Shown piece after piece: positions 9,198-16,880 of a stretch of 64,000 nt of DNA (the first letter of the stretch is position 1; every line of letters starts with the position of its first letter). The notes beneath the pieces were generated by a model. That model worked only from the letters and a program-made list of their open reading frames with translations. It searched no databases and was not told the origin of the DNA. Source of the DNA: Pseudomonas fluorescens (GTDB lineage: Bacteria; Pseudomonadota; Gammaproteobacteria; Pseudomonadales; Pseudomonadaceae); contig NZ_MOBX01000006.1 in assembly GCF_003732425.1 (NCBI RefSeq), positions 21,635 through 85,634 of the forward strand. Direction: 5' to 3'. The position numbers and the translations under genes were made by a program.

Positions 9198-9262
9198 TTC
9201 GCGAGCAGGCTCGCTCCCACAGGGGATTGCATTCTAAATGTGGGAGCGAGCCTGCTCGCGAA
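9198..9262. repeat. REP inverted pair (GCGAGCCTGCTCGC type)
   Basis: Arms 9198-9220 and 9240-9262 form an inverted pair in the gap between alc and allA. Confidence 0.9.
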
Positions 9263-9274
9263 TGGTTTCAGCGC

Positions 9275-10270
9275 TTATTTAGCGACCTTGCCCAAAACGC
9301 GCAGGCGACTCACACCACCGTCCGGGAACACGTTCAGGCGGATGTGGGTGATCGGGCCCAGCGCCTTGATCTGCTCGACGAAGGTGTGTTCGGCGTGCAT
9401 TTCCAGCTTCTGGCTCGGCAGCAGTTCGCGCCAGAACAACGACTGGGTTTCGATCTGGCTGTCAGTACCGCCCTTGACGAACGCGCCCTGGATCGAGCAG
9501 GTGTCCGGGTAGTTGCCTTTGAAGTGCAGGGTGTCGACGACGATCTTCTCGATCTCGCCCGGATGACCCAGCGCGACGATGACCCAGTCATTGCCCGGGG
9601 TGCGACGACGTGCCGTTTCCCAGCCGTCGCCCATGTTGATGCCACGGCCCGGGTTGAGGATGTTGCTCATGCGGCCGAAGTGTTCGTCGGAGCAGGCGAG
9701 GGCGCGGCCACCATTCAGGGCCGCTGCCAGATCGACTTGCTCGTTGTCGCCAACCGCCGACCAGTCGCGGAACGGAATGCCGTACACGCGCAGACGGGCG
9801 ACACCACCGTCCGGGTAGATGTTGAAGCGCAGGTGGCTGAACGCCTGGTCGTTGCTGATTTCGTGGTAGTGGTGGCTGTTGCCCTGCAGCTCGACGGCCG
9901 ACAGCACTTCAGTCCACTGAGTGTTTTCATCAGGCTCGCCCGAGGCCAGGAAGCACGCTTCCAGAGAGGCCGATGGCGGGAAGTTGCCGGTGAAGAATGA
10001 AGTGTCGATGTCCACGCCTTTGATCGAGCCCGGTACGCCCAGACGGATTACGGCGCTGTCGAAGCCTTCGAAGCGCTTGCGGCGCGATTCCCAGCCGTCC
10101 ATCCACTTGCCGTTGTCGTCGAACACGCCCTCCTTCCATACGGCCGGGGTCGGTTGAAACAGACGATTGGCGTCTGCGAACCAGTCATCGGTGACCGAGA
10201 TGATTTTGGTGCCCAGACGGGCATCGGCCAGGTTGACGAATTTTTCGAAAGGTACGGCGTAAGCTTTCAT
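9275..10270 (-). CDS. alc: Allantoicase
   Basis: Hydrolyses allantoate to ureidoglycolate and urea. The product has 331 residues, typical of the family. Two tandem allantoicase repeats are visible: [21 protein letters not shown] in the first half and [19 protein letters not shown] in the second. Each repeat ends in an R-L-N-x-(Y/F)-P-D-G-G-V-(A/S)-R-L-R-V element. The start ATG at 10270 lies 87 bp after uraD, and transcription continues into allA. Confidence 0.96.
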   Translation of the reverse strand: MKAYAVPFEKFVNLADARLGTKIISVTDDWFADANRLFQPTPAVWKEGVFDDNGKWMDGWESRRKRFEGFDSAVIRLGVPGSIKGVDIDTSFFTGNFPPSASLEACFLASGEPDENTQWTEVLSAVELQGNSHHYHEISNDQAFSHLRFNIYPDGGVARLRVYGIPFRDWSAVGDNEQVDLAAALNGGRALACSDEHFGRMSNILNPGRGINMGDGWETARRRTPGNDWVIVALGHPGEIEKIVVDTLHFKGNYPDTCSIQGAFVKGGTDSQIETQSLFWRELLPSQKLEMHAEHTFVEQIKALGPITHIRLNVFPDGGVSRLRVLGKVAK

Positions 10271-10357
10271 TCTTCTTGTCTGCCTTTAAATAAGTGGCTG
10301 GGGATGCTTGCAAGACCCTGGGTACTCTCCGCGTTTGATGTACTCGGGTCAGGCTCG

Positions 10358-10873
10358 CTATAGGGTCAGTAAACGGAACAGGGCAATCTTGTTGATCTCC
10401 GCCAGCGCGCATTTGAACTCGGTATCGACCGAGTTGTGAATGCGCGTTTCGAACGCCGCGAGGATCTGATGCCGGTTGCTGCCTTTTACCGCCATGATGA
10501 AGGGAAACTTGAACTTGGCTTTGTAGGCGTCGTTCAGCTCGGTGAAGCGCTGGAACTCTTCGGCCGTGCATTGGTGAATACCGGCGCCCGCCTGTTCATT
10601 GGTGCTGGCTTCGGTCAATTGGCCCTGGACGGCGGCTTTGCCGGCCAGGTCCGGGTGAGCGTTGATCAGCGCAAGCTGGCTGGCGTGATCGGCGCTCAAC
10701 AGGATGTCGCTCATGCGCTGGTGCAGGGTTTCGATCTCGTCGATCGAAGCGTCCGCGCCCAGGTCGTAGGCCTTCTCGGCCACCCATGGCGAATGTTCAT
10801 AGATGTCGGCGAAAGCGTTGACGAAAGCGTCGCGGCTCAGGCTCGACGGTTGCAGGGTTTGAAAGCGGCTCAT
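10358..10873 (-). CDS. uraD: OHCU decarboxylase
   Basis: Converts 2-oxo-4-hydroxy-4-carboxy-5-ureidoimidazoline to S-allantoin, the third step from urate. The product has 171 residues. Family motifs are H-P-D-L-A-G-K (near 70), the Glu in the following helix (T-E-A-S-T-N-E-Q-A-G-A-G), F-x-x-L-N-D-A-Y-K-A-K-F-K-F-P-F-I and the catalytic His in A-H-P. The ATG at 10873 overlaps the puuE stop by four bases, which fixes the start and implies translational coupling. Confidence 0.95.
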   Translation of the reverse strand: MSRFQTLQPSSLSRDAFVNAFADIYEHSPWVAEKAYDLGADASIDEIETLHQRMSDILLSADHASQLALINAHPDLAGKAAVQGQLTEASTNEQAGAGIHQCTAEEFQRFTELNDAYKAKFKFPFIMAVKGSNRHQILAAFETRIHNSVDTEFKCALAEINKIALFRLLTL

Positions 10874-11796
10874 TGGGCGGCCCCTTGGTACGGGTGGGTT
10901 TCGTGCCAGTGACGCGCGATGTCGACGCGACGGCTGAACCACACCTGTTCATGACTTTTGGCGTATTCGATAAAGCGCTTGAGCGAAGCGAGGCGACCCG
11001 GACGGCCGATCAAGCGGCAGTGCAGACCGATCGAGAGCATTTTCGGCGCTTCGGCACCTTCGGCGTAGAGCACGTCGAACGCATCTTTGAGGTATTCGAA
11101 GAAATCGTCCCCCTTGTTGAAACCCTGCACCTGGGTGAAGCGCATGTCGTTGGTGTCGAGGGTGTACGGGATCACCAGATGCGGCTTGCCGGTCGGGTTG
11201 TTCGGTTCCCAGTAAGGCAGGTCGTCGTCGTAGGTGTCGCAGTCGTAGAGGAAACCACCTTCTTCCATCACCAGACGACGGGTGTTCGGCCCGGTGCGAC
11301 CGGTGTACCAGCCCAATGGGCGCTCGCCGGTGATTTCGGTGAGGACGCGGATCGCTTCGAGCATGTGCTCGCGTTCCTGCGCTTCGTCCATGTACTGGTA
11401 GTCGATCCAGCGGTAGCCGTGGCTGCAGATCTCGTGGCCGGCTTCGACCATCGCGCGGATCACATCCGGGTGGCGCTGGGCGGCCATCGCTACGGCGAAA
11501 ATGGTCAGCGGAATGTCGAATTCCTTGAACAGTTTCAGAATCCGCCAGACCCCGGCGCGGCTGCCATACTCGTAAAGCGATTCCATGCTCATGTTGCGCG
11601 CGCCTTGCAGCGGCTGAGCGGCAACCATTTCGGAGAGGAAGGCTTCGGACTCTTTGTCGCCGTGCAGGATATTGCGCTCGCCACCTTCTTCGTAATTGAG
11701 TACGAAAGACAGGGCGATGCGGGCATTGCCCGGCCAGTGTGGGTGAGGAGGGTTACTGCCGTAACCGATCAGGTCGCGTGGGTAGTCAGCGCTCAC
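10870..11796 (-). CDS. puuE: Allantoinase PuuE (polysaccharide-deacetylase fold)
   Basis: Hydrolyses allantoin to allantoate without the metal-dependent amidohydrolase fold. The product has 308 residues and belongs to the NodB-like deacetylase superfamily. Visible blocks are Y-P-R-D-L-I-G-Y-G near the N-terminus, I-A-L-S-F-V-L-N-Y-E-E-G, G-H-E-I-C-S-H-G-Y-R-W (deacetylase motif 2) and G-W-Y-T-G-R-T-G-P-N-T-R-R-L. The start is a GTG at 11796 preceded by a GGAAGAC-type site. It is the first gene of the minus-strand purine run and diverges from uraH, with 443 bp between. Confidence 0.95.
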   Translation of the reverse strand: MSADYPRDLIGYGSNPPHPHWPGNARIALSFVLNYEEGGERNILHGDKESEAFLSEMVAAQPLQGARNMSMESLYEYGSRAGVWRILKLFKEFDIPLTIFAVAMAAQRHPDVIRAMVEAGHEICSHGYRWIDYQYMDEAQEREHMLEAIRVLTEITGERPLGWYTGRTGPNTRRLVMEEGGFLYDCDTYDDDLPYWEPNNPTGKPHLVIPYTLDTNDMRFTQVQGFNKGDDFFEYLKDAFDVLYAEGAEAPKMLSIGLHCRLIGRPGRLASLKRFIEYAKSHEQVWFSRRVDIARHWHETHPYQGAAQ

Positions 11797-11891
11797 TGCA
11801 GTCTTCCTTCTTATTCATGACTGTTTCAAAGTCGGGATTTTGTGGCGGCCTGGCGGTGAGTTAACAGGCTGGCGTCACAGCGATGGGCTGA

Positions 11892-11901
11892 TTGTATACA
11901 A
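11892..11901. promoter_or_regulatory. Putative operator, palindrome TTGTATACAA
   Basis: Perfect 10-bp palindrome 96 bp upstream of the puuE GTG. It differs at one base from the two TTGTGTACAA sites upstream of uraH and of the AzgA-type permease. The T-G-T-x-T-A-C-A style is common for dimeric GntR-like repressors; the binder is not identified. Confidence 0.45.
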
Positions 11902-12097
11902 CTTTATTCTCAATTTGTAAGCCTGAATTTTCGCATTTTTCACCGACTGTCATCTTTTGCTGCTATTGGCGTGAGCCTGCAAGAAACCTGCCTGACCAGT
12001 CAGCTAATGGATGGGAGGTGCAATGAATAGGCGTGTTGCTGACAGAACGCGAGGAAACCCCCGAATGGCGGGGGTGATATGAAAAATGTCGTTTTTA

Positions 12098-12107
12098 TTG
12101 TGTACAA
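12098..12107. promoter_or_regulatory. Putative operator TTGTGTACAA (uraH side)
   Basis: The inverted repeat ATTGT-GT-ACAAT spans 12097-12108, 132 bp before the uraH ATG. The 10-mer is identical to the site at 28764-28773 upstream of the second purine permease. Function is inferred from recurrence and position only. Confidence 0.45.
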
Positions 12108-12239
12108 TTTTTTTGAAAAGTGTCTTAATCAGTCGCTCGCCGCAGCTTTTCGTGCTCCGAATCGGTGCGGTCTCCTTTTTATCTGACTTCGGGAGGCGCG
12201 AGGTCTGACTGCTTCCACGCAGGCAGGCGCGCAGAATCA

Positions 12240-12593
12240 ATGGGACGTTTGACAACACACGTTTTGGACGCTGCACACGGTTGCCCGGGCAGTTCGATCA
12301 AGGTCGAGCTGTACCGCGTTGAAGGATCGCAGCTGGAATTGGTCGCCAGTGCGGTTACCAACAGCGATGGCCGGGTCGATGCGCCGCTGCTGCAAGGCGA
12401 TGACTACCGCACCGGGGTCTATCAGGTGCAGTTCCACGCCGGCGATTACTACCGCGCCCGTGGCGTGCAACTGCCGGAACCGGCATTTCTCGATGTGGTG
12501 GTGCTGCGTTTCGGCATCTCTGCCGAACAGGATCACTACCACGTGCCACTGCTGATCTCGCCTTACAGCTATTCCACGTACCGGGGCAGCTGA
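12240..12593 (+). CDS. uraH: 5-hydroxyisourate hydrolase
   Basis: Transthyretin-like enzyme that hydrolyses the PuuD product 5-hydroxyisourate to OHCU, the substrate of UraD. The product has 117 residues and no signal peptide in this reading. It has the signature H-V-L-D-A-A-H-G-C-P-G near the N-terminus, the middle R-x-D-type turn and the diagnostic C-terminal Y-R-G-S. The ATG at 12240 gives M-G-R-L-T-T-H-V-L-D; the longer reading from 12165 adds unrelated residues. It is divergent from the other pathway genes and followed by a strong terminator, so it is monocistronic. Confidence 0.96.
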   Translation: MGRLTTHVLDAAHGCPGSSIKVELYRVEGSQLELVASAVTNSDGRVDAPLLQGDDYRTGVYQVQFHAGDYYRARGVQLPEPAFLDVVVLRFGISAEQDHYHVPLLISPYSYSTYRGS

Positions 12594-12651
12594 CCCCCAA
12601 GCAGCTGCCCCCACCGGGAAGCGACTGCGCATATAGCTTCTTTGGTCTTTC

Positions 12652-12677
12652 GCCCGCTCACACTGCGGGCTTTTTTT
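12652..12677 (+). terminator. Rho-independent terminator of uraH
   Basis: Stem GCCCGC (12652-12657) pairs with GCGGGC (12665-12670), followed by T7. It also marks the edge of the accessory block that starts at 12738. Confidence 0.88.
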
Positions 12678-12737
12678 CGGCTGTGTCAGGCTGACGGCCG
12701 ATGTGGCCAGGCTGAAAGCTTCAACCTGGCGCGATAT

Positions 12738-14711
12738 TTATTTGTGTCGCAGAACAAAAAGACGGGATTGGCCCGACGCTTCTGTTTCCAGACCGCCCAT
12801 CAAGTAGACGATTTTGTTTTCGGCGAGTGCTGTGTTCAACAGTACCTTGTCGGAAGGCTCATGTTTGTTGACCAGAGCTTTGGTTCGCAGCCAGTTCTTG
12901 GTATCCAGATCCGGATAATTGCCCTGCTTCAAGATCGGGAAACGCAGGATGAATACGAGGTCGACACCTTGCCGTTGAAACATCAACGCATCTTGCTGGG
13001 TCGTCGAGTCTCGAAAGCTATGGGAGACCTGATAACCCTGTTCCGTCAGGATGTGCTGGAACAGTGTTCGCAGTTTTCTGCCGCGAACTTCGTGACTCTC
13101 GCGCAAATGCAGCGGCACGCGCTGTAAATCGAAGTCAATACATTGCAGGCCTTCGGCGAACCCTGATGGTTTGGGAATGTGGCCCCCGCCAGCTCTGGAA
13201 AGCGAAGGCAGGAACAATAACGGGTCCACCAGATCATGTCGGCCGATTTTTTCATCCCGTCGGTTCTGCGACCTGATTGCCCAGTACTGAAAGGTTTCAA
13301 ACAAATCGTTCAGCCCGTAACCATTGAGCGTTGCGGCGCGATTGGCGTGATGTTGTAGGGTCCGGGCGACGCCAAGCGCCGACTCGTTCGGCAAGTGCGG
13401 GAGTGTATCCGGCGCGTATTCATGGAGCGTGTCGGCGCGATTGGCGCGATTGAACATGGCACGGGCCACGGCATTCGCCGAATGGTCGGCCATATACGGG
13501 AACGTATCGTTAACGTATTGCGTGAGGGTGTTTTTAAATGGAAGGCCGGCGATGACTTCCCATTTGTCGTTGACCGGTAGTCCCCATTTTTCCCTCAACT
13601 TCACTGTGCCCTTTGGCTGCAACTGCGGGGTGGCGCGTAGCACCTGTTCGAACGCGTCGAAGTCTTCGGCGGAAAACCGTGGGTGTGTGATGAAGACCAG
13701 GTTGTCAGTGGCATGCCCCGATTGAGGAACGATTGGATAGTGTTGTCCGTCGATCTCGATGGAGTTCCCGGCGAGTGGTTTCGTAGCGCTTCCCCAGGTA
13801 TGCCAGTCCACGGCAGGCAGAACAGGAACCGACGGCCCGGTAGTGTCCGGTTCAGCTTCCAGACGTGGCCGTTTGCTTGGTCCGGCCGTCGGCTCATCGG
13901 AGGTCGTGGCAGGTTGGCGATGATCCGGTTGCCGCGCATCCCCGGCCTTACGGCGCCAAAGCAGAGTGCCCGGTATTTGCTCGACGAGATCACCCGTCGG
14001 GCGCTGCCCGGCCCACGCCAGTTCAAACTGGCCGTTATTGTTGCGGCGAACCATGGCAGTGCCTTCTGCCATGTTGACGTAGGCGTTTTTGTGCTTGTCG
14101 TGACGAATTCCGGTTGTGGTGTCCGGATCACTTGTCAGCAGGGCTGCCAGGTGCGGGGGCAGAAAGAGCGATGTCTGTGAGGGGGGCGCCGGTGCCTGTA
14201 CTGGCGGTAACCGGGTTTCAGACGTTAAGGGGCGCGTATACCAGTCTGCCTCGAGACGCCAGCGTGGCTGGCCATCGATTTTTTTCAGCAAGGGGGGCGT
14301 CACACCCGGTGCAGCAGGCCAGGGAATCTGCAAGTCGCCATTGATGTTTTGTTCGGCGCGGTAATAACCACCTTCGCCAAGATGCGCATATAGATGGCCT
14401 TCGGGACTGAAGAACAAACCGTCCACGGAAGCATGGGGTTGCAGCAGATGACTTTGTAAGGCGGGCCAGGAAATCTCCCTGAGTTTCGCATTGAGTTCGT
14501 TGGTCACTGGATCGGTAATGTAGGTCACTATTACTTGCGGCACTGTATCCCTCCCTGAAGTGGCGGGAGGGGAGCTTTCGGGAAGCAGGTCAATCAACGG
14601 GCCAGTCATGGGGTTGTTCGGATGGATTGACCTCTGATCCTGCGCCGGTCGGGTGGTCGTAGAAGTATCAGGAATTCGATTGCCCGTCGGGGGCTTGGGT
14701 GGTTTAGTCAT
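12738..14711 (-). CDS. Modular KPPK-family protein 1 (unknown function, toxin-block paralogue)
   Basis: Not recognised as a named family. The product has 657 residues and starts M-T-K-P-P-K-P-P. A Pro/Ser/Thr-rich tail (about 1-75) with V-P-Q-V-I-V comes first. Module A (about 81-154, W-P-A...Q-P-R-W-R-L-E) and module B (about 186-255, ending I-P-G-T-L-L-W-R-R-K) follow. A basic K-R-P-R at 280-283 precedes C-domain 302-657. Unlike its paralogues it carries a 33-residue internal duplication in the C-domain, around 415-480; the matching DNA copies start near 13334 and 13433, 99 bp apart. The C-terminus is diverged (F-V-L-R-H-K). No signal peptide or membrane helix. The start at 14711 is set by AGAG eight bases upstream and by paralogue alignment. 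It is the last gene of the block. Confidence 0.8.
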   Translation of the reverse strand: MTKPPKPPTGNRIPDTSTTTRPAQDQRSIHPNNPMTGPLIDLLPESSPPATSGRDTVPQVIVTYITDPVTNELNAKLREISWPALQSHLLQPHASVDGLFFSPEGHLYAHLGEGGYYRAEQNINGDLQIPWPAAPGVTPPLLKKIDGQPRWRLEADWYTRPLTSETRLPPVQAPAPPSQTSLFLPPHLAALLTSDPDTTTGIRHDKHKNAYVNMAEGTAMVRRNNNGQFELAWAGQRPTGDLVEQIPGTLLWRRKAGDARQPDHRQPATTSDEPTAGPSKRPRLEAEPDTTGPSVPVLPAVDWHTWGSATKPLAGNSIEIDGQHYPIVPQSGHATDNLVFITHPRFSAEDFDAFEQVLRATPQLQPKGTVKLREKWGLPVNDKWEVIAGLPFKNTLTQYVNDTFPYMADHSANAVARAMFNRANRADTLHEYAPDTLPHLPNESALGVARTLQHHANRAATLNGYGLNDLFETFQYWAIRSQNRRDEKIGRHDLVDPLLFLPSLSRAGGGHIPKPSGFAEGLQCIDFDLQRVPLHLRESHEVRGRKLRTLFQHILTEQGYQVSHSFRDSTTQQDALMFQRQGVDLVFILRFPILKQGNYPDLDTKNWLRTKALVNKHEPSDKVLLNTALAENKIVYLMGGLETEASGQSRLFVLRHK

Positions 14712-14917
14712 TGGCATATCTCTAAGTAATTGATCGTTAAATGTTCTCGGACTATGGGCCTTGCTGTGTTTGTTGCCGGGTGCCTGTAACAGTCGTCCCG
14801 CAGACAGCAAACGGCCATCGTCGCCTTGCGACGTTGGGTTATTTCGCTGAAATCGAATTGCAATTGCGCTGAATTCAAGTGTTTCGATGTGGTTGGTTGC
14901 AGTTGTCGTGGAAAGAC

Positions 14918-16837
14918 TCAGCCCTCCCTGACAATAAACAGCGTTGCCAGATGTTGTGTCCGTTTATCAATGCCACCCAATAGATAGATCAGTCTCTGTT
15001 CCTCTTTATAGGTAGCCAAAGTTTGCTGTTTCTCGCCGATACGGATCTGCAGGTCGGTATCGCTCCAGTCAACACCGGGCGATGGGTTGCGCTGTAACTG
15101 CTGGCCGCTGACCGGAGGGAAATTCAATACAAACAGGCTGTTGATCTTTTCCCGGTAAAACAGCAGCGTGTTTTCACCCGTGCTGAGCGTTGCAGGGACG
15201 AGGCTGTAGCCGTTTTTCGTCAGTACGGCGCTGAACAGATTGCGCAGTTCAGGTGCTGCCGGCAGCACGGCATGATCGATCCAGAGCTGAGCAAATTGTC
15301 CGGGATCGAAATCCAGTCGCTGCAAACCGTCACCCAACGAGGAAGGAAGCGACGACGACCGTTGGGCCGGATCCAGTGGCGGGAGTGTGCGTAACAGGCA
15401 AAGTGGCTCGGCGATATCCTGTCGTCGTACCTTGTTGTTCGTCCGGTCGGCCCAGAAGCGCAACGTCTGATTCAATACCGCCAGACCATGTCCGTTGATG
15501 ATTTCGGATCTGTTGGCCTGATTGAACATGGCTCTGGCGAGGGAATCGGTTGATTCCTCGGTGAGATATTTGAAATGGGTCGCGATGTATTGACTCAGTG
15601 GCATCTCGAACGGCAAGCGCTGGCCCGGAACGCTCCACCGATCATTGATCTTGACCACCCACCGAGGCTGCAATGCGGGTTCAGTGACAAGCATGCGCTT
15701 GAAATTGTCATACAGATCCGGTGAAAACCGCGGGTGTTTCATATAGGCCATGGTGGTGTCGGCGATCAGGTTCTGAGTGACGACCTGGTAGTAAAGGTTG
15801 TCGATTTCAATGTGCGTTGCCAACGGCCAAGGGGTGGTCCTGCCCCAGTCGCGCCATGCCCCCGGTGACAGATCAAACGCGCCAACGCTGGACGAAATCA
15901 GGCTCCGGGCGAGTGCCTGTGCATCACTTTTACTGTCTGCGTCATCACCCATGAATGAACGTTTAGCGGGACCCGGAGCCGGATCGCTCGGCGTCGCAGG
16001 TCGGCGCCTGCCCTGCTGTGTATTGTCCTGGCGAGTAGAGGTTTGCGGTGTTTTAGGCCGCCAGTAGGGAGTTCCGGGTATCCGTTCCAGAAATGCGCCT
16101 GACGGCTTGCGGTCTGTGGCGGAGGTCTGCTGATACGCGCCGTCGTCATTTTTACCCACCATGACGGTGCCTTCGGCGGTATCGACATAGGTTTTTCGAT
16201 TGCGGTCATATCGGATCGCATCGGGCGAGTCCGTTGCCAGAGAAAGCCGGGCCGCCAGATGCGAAGCCAGGTACGTCGGCGTGTGGCCTGTCATCACTGC
16301 GGGCGAGGCTGTTAAAGGTGTTCGTCTACCCGAATCCTCCATCAGCCAGGCCGGGATTTCGTAACGCCATAATGGTTGGTCCCTGATTTTGTTGACGAAC
16401 GGGCCGGGTATTCCGGGGGAAAAATCGAAGGGAATCTGATAGCGACCATCGGGTTGGCGCTCGACCTGCAAATGGCCTTCATTCTCGACAGCGGCGTAAA
16501 TCCTGCCATCGGCGCTGATGAACAGGCCACTGTCGATATCCAGGGGAATCAACAAATGCAGGCGTTCAGCGGGCCAGGTGAGCGAGCGCAACGCGGCATT
16601 CGGTGATAACGGGCGCGAGGCAGGCAGGTCACTCACCAGCACTGACGGTGGTGATGTCGATTCGCCGGTCGGCCCATTGATTGTCAGGTGGCCAGTGTGG
16701 TGTTCACCGAGCCTGACGGTGTCGATAGCCACACCAGGCACGGGATTGATTTCGGGCGACTCCGCCGCTGGTGAGCGGGGGCCCGTGGTGGAATCGGCTA
16801 CCGCGATACCCGGGATTTTTTTCGGTGGTTTGGCCAT
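14918..16837 (-). CDS. Modular KPPK-family protein 2 (unknown function, toxin-block paralogue)
   Basis: Unnamed family, 639 residues. The start motif is M-A-K-P-P-K-K-I-P-G, then a disordered Pro/Ser-rich stretch with P-P-S-V-L-V-S-D near 63-70. Module A is at about 87-158 (L-T-W-P-A...Q-P-L-W-R-Y-E). Module B is at about 190-262 (R-Y-D-R-N-R-K-T-Y-V...I-P-G-T-P-Y-W-R-P-K). The linker has G-P-A-K-R-S-F where the paralogues have K-R-P-R, so the basic motif is degenerate here. The C-domain at about 320-639 ends F-I-V-R-E-G. The ATG at 16837 is 43 bp after the stop of the previous paralogue, so the two are probably co-transcribed. The open frame extends upstream to 17323, but that part is antisense-like and overlaps the neighbour. 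Confidence 0.82.
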   Translation of the reverse strand: MAKPPKKIPGIAVADSTTGPRSPAAESPEINPVPGVAIDTVRLGEHHTGHLTINGPTGESTSPPSVLVSDLPASRPLSPNAALRSLTWPAERLHLLIPLDIDSGLFISADGRIYAAVENEGHLQVERQPDGRYQIPFDFSPGIPGPFVNKIRDQPLWRYEIPAWLMEDSGRRTPLTASPAVMTGHTPTYLASHLAARLSLATDSPDAIRYDRNRKTYVDTAEGTVMVGKNDDGAYQQTSATDRKPSGAFLERIPGTPYWRPKTPQTSTRQDNTQQGRRRPATPSDPAPGPAKRSFMGDDADSKSDAQALARSLISSSVGAFDLSPGAWRDWGRTTPWPLATHIEIDNLYYQVVTQNLIADTTMAYMKHPRFSPDLYDNFKRMLVTEPALQPRWVVKINDRWSVPGQRLPFEMPLSQYIATHFKYLTEESTDSLARAMFNQANRSEIINGHGLAVLNQTLRFWADRTNNKVRRQDIAEPLCLLRTLPPLDPAQRSSSLPSSLGDGLQRLDFDPGQFAQLWIDHAVLPAAPELRNLFSAVLTKNGYSLVPATLSTGENTLLFYREKINSLFVLNFPPVSGQQLQRNPSPGVDWSDTDLQIRIGEKQQTLATYKEEQRLIYLLGGIDKRTQHLATLFIVREG

Positions 16838-16880
16838 GCAGGTCATTCTCGATGGGGGTGGTTTTGGATGGACATGGCGC

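Larger units (their letters stand above)
11797..12239. promoter_or_regulatory. Divergent puuE/uraH control region
   Basis: AT-rich 443-bp gap between divergent starts. It contains the perfect palindrome TTGTATACAA (11892-11901) and the related TTGTGTACAA (12098-12107). On the minus strand, TTACAA and TACAAT at 18-bp spacing would place the first palindrome across the -10 of a puuE promoter. No gene is supported here; the minus-strand open frame 12004-12276 has no recognisable content. Confidence 0.55.

Noticed and set aside
12004..12276. Minus-strand open frame between puuE and uraH
   Set aside because: It overlaps the uraH start and spans the divergent control region; no recognisable content.
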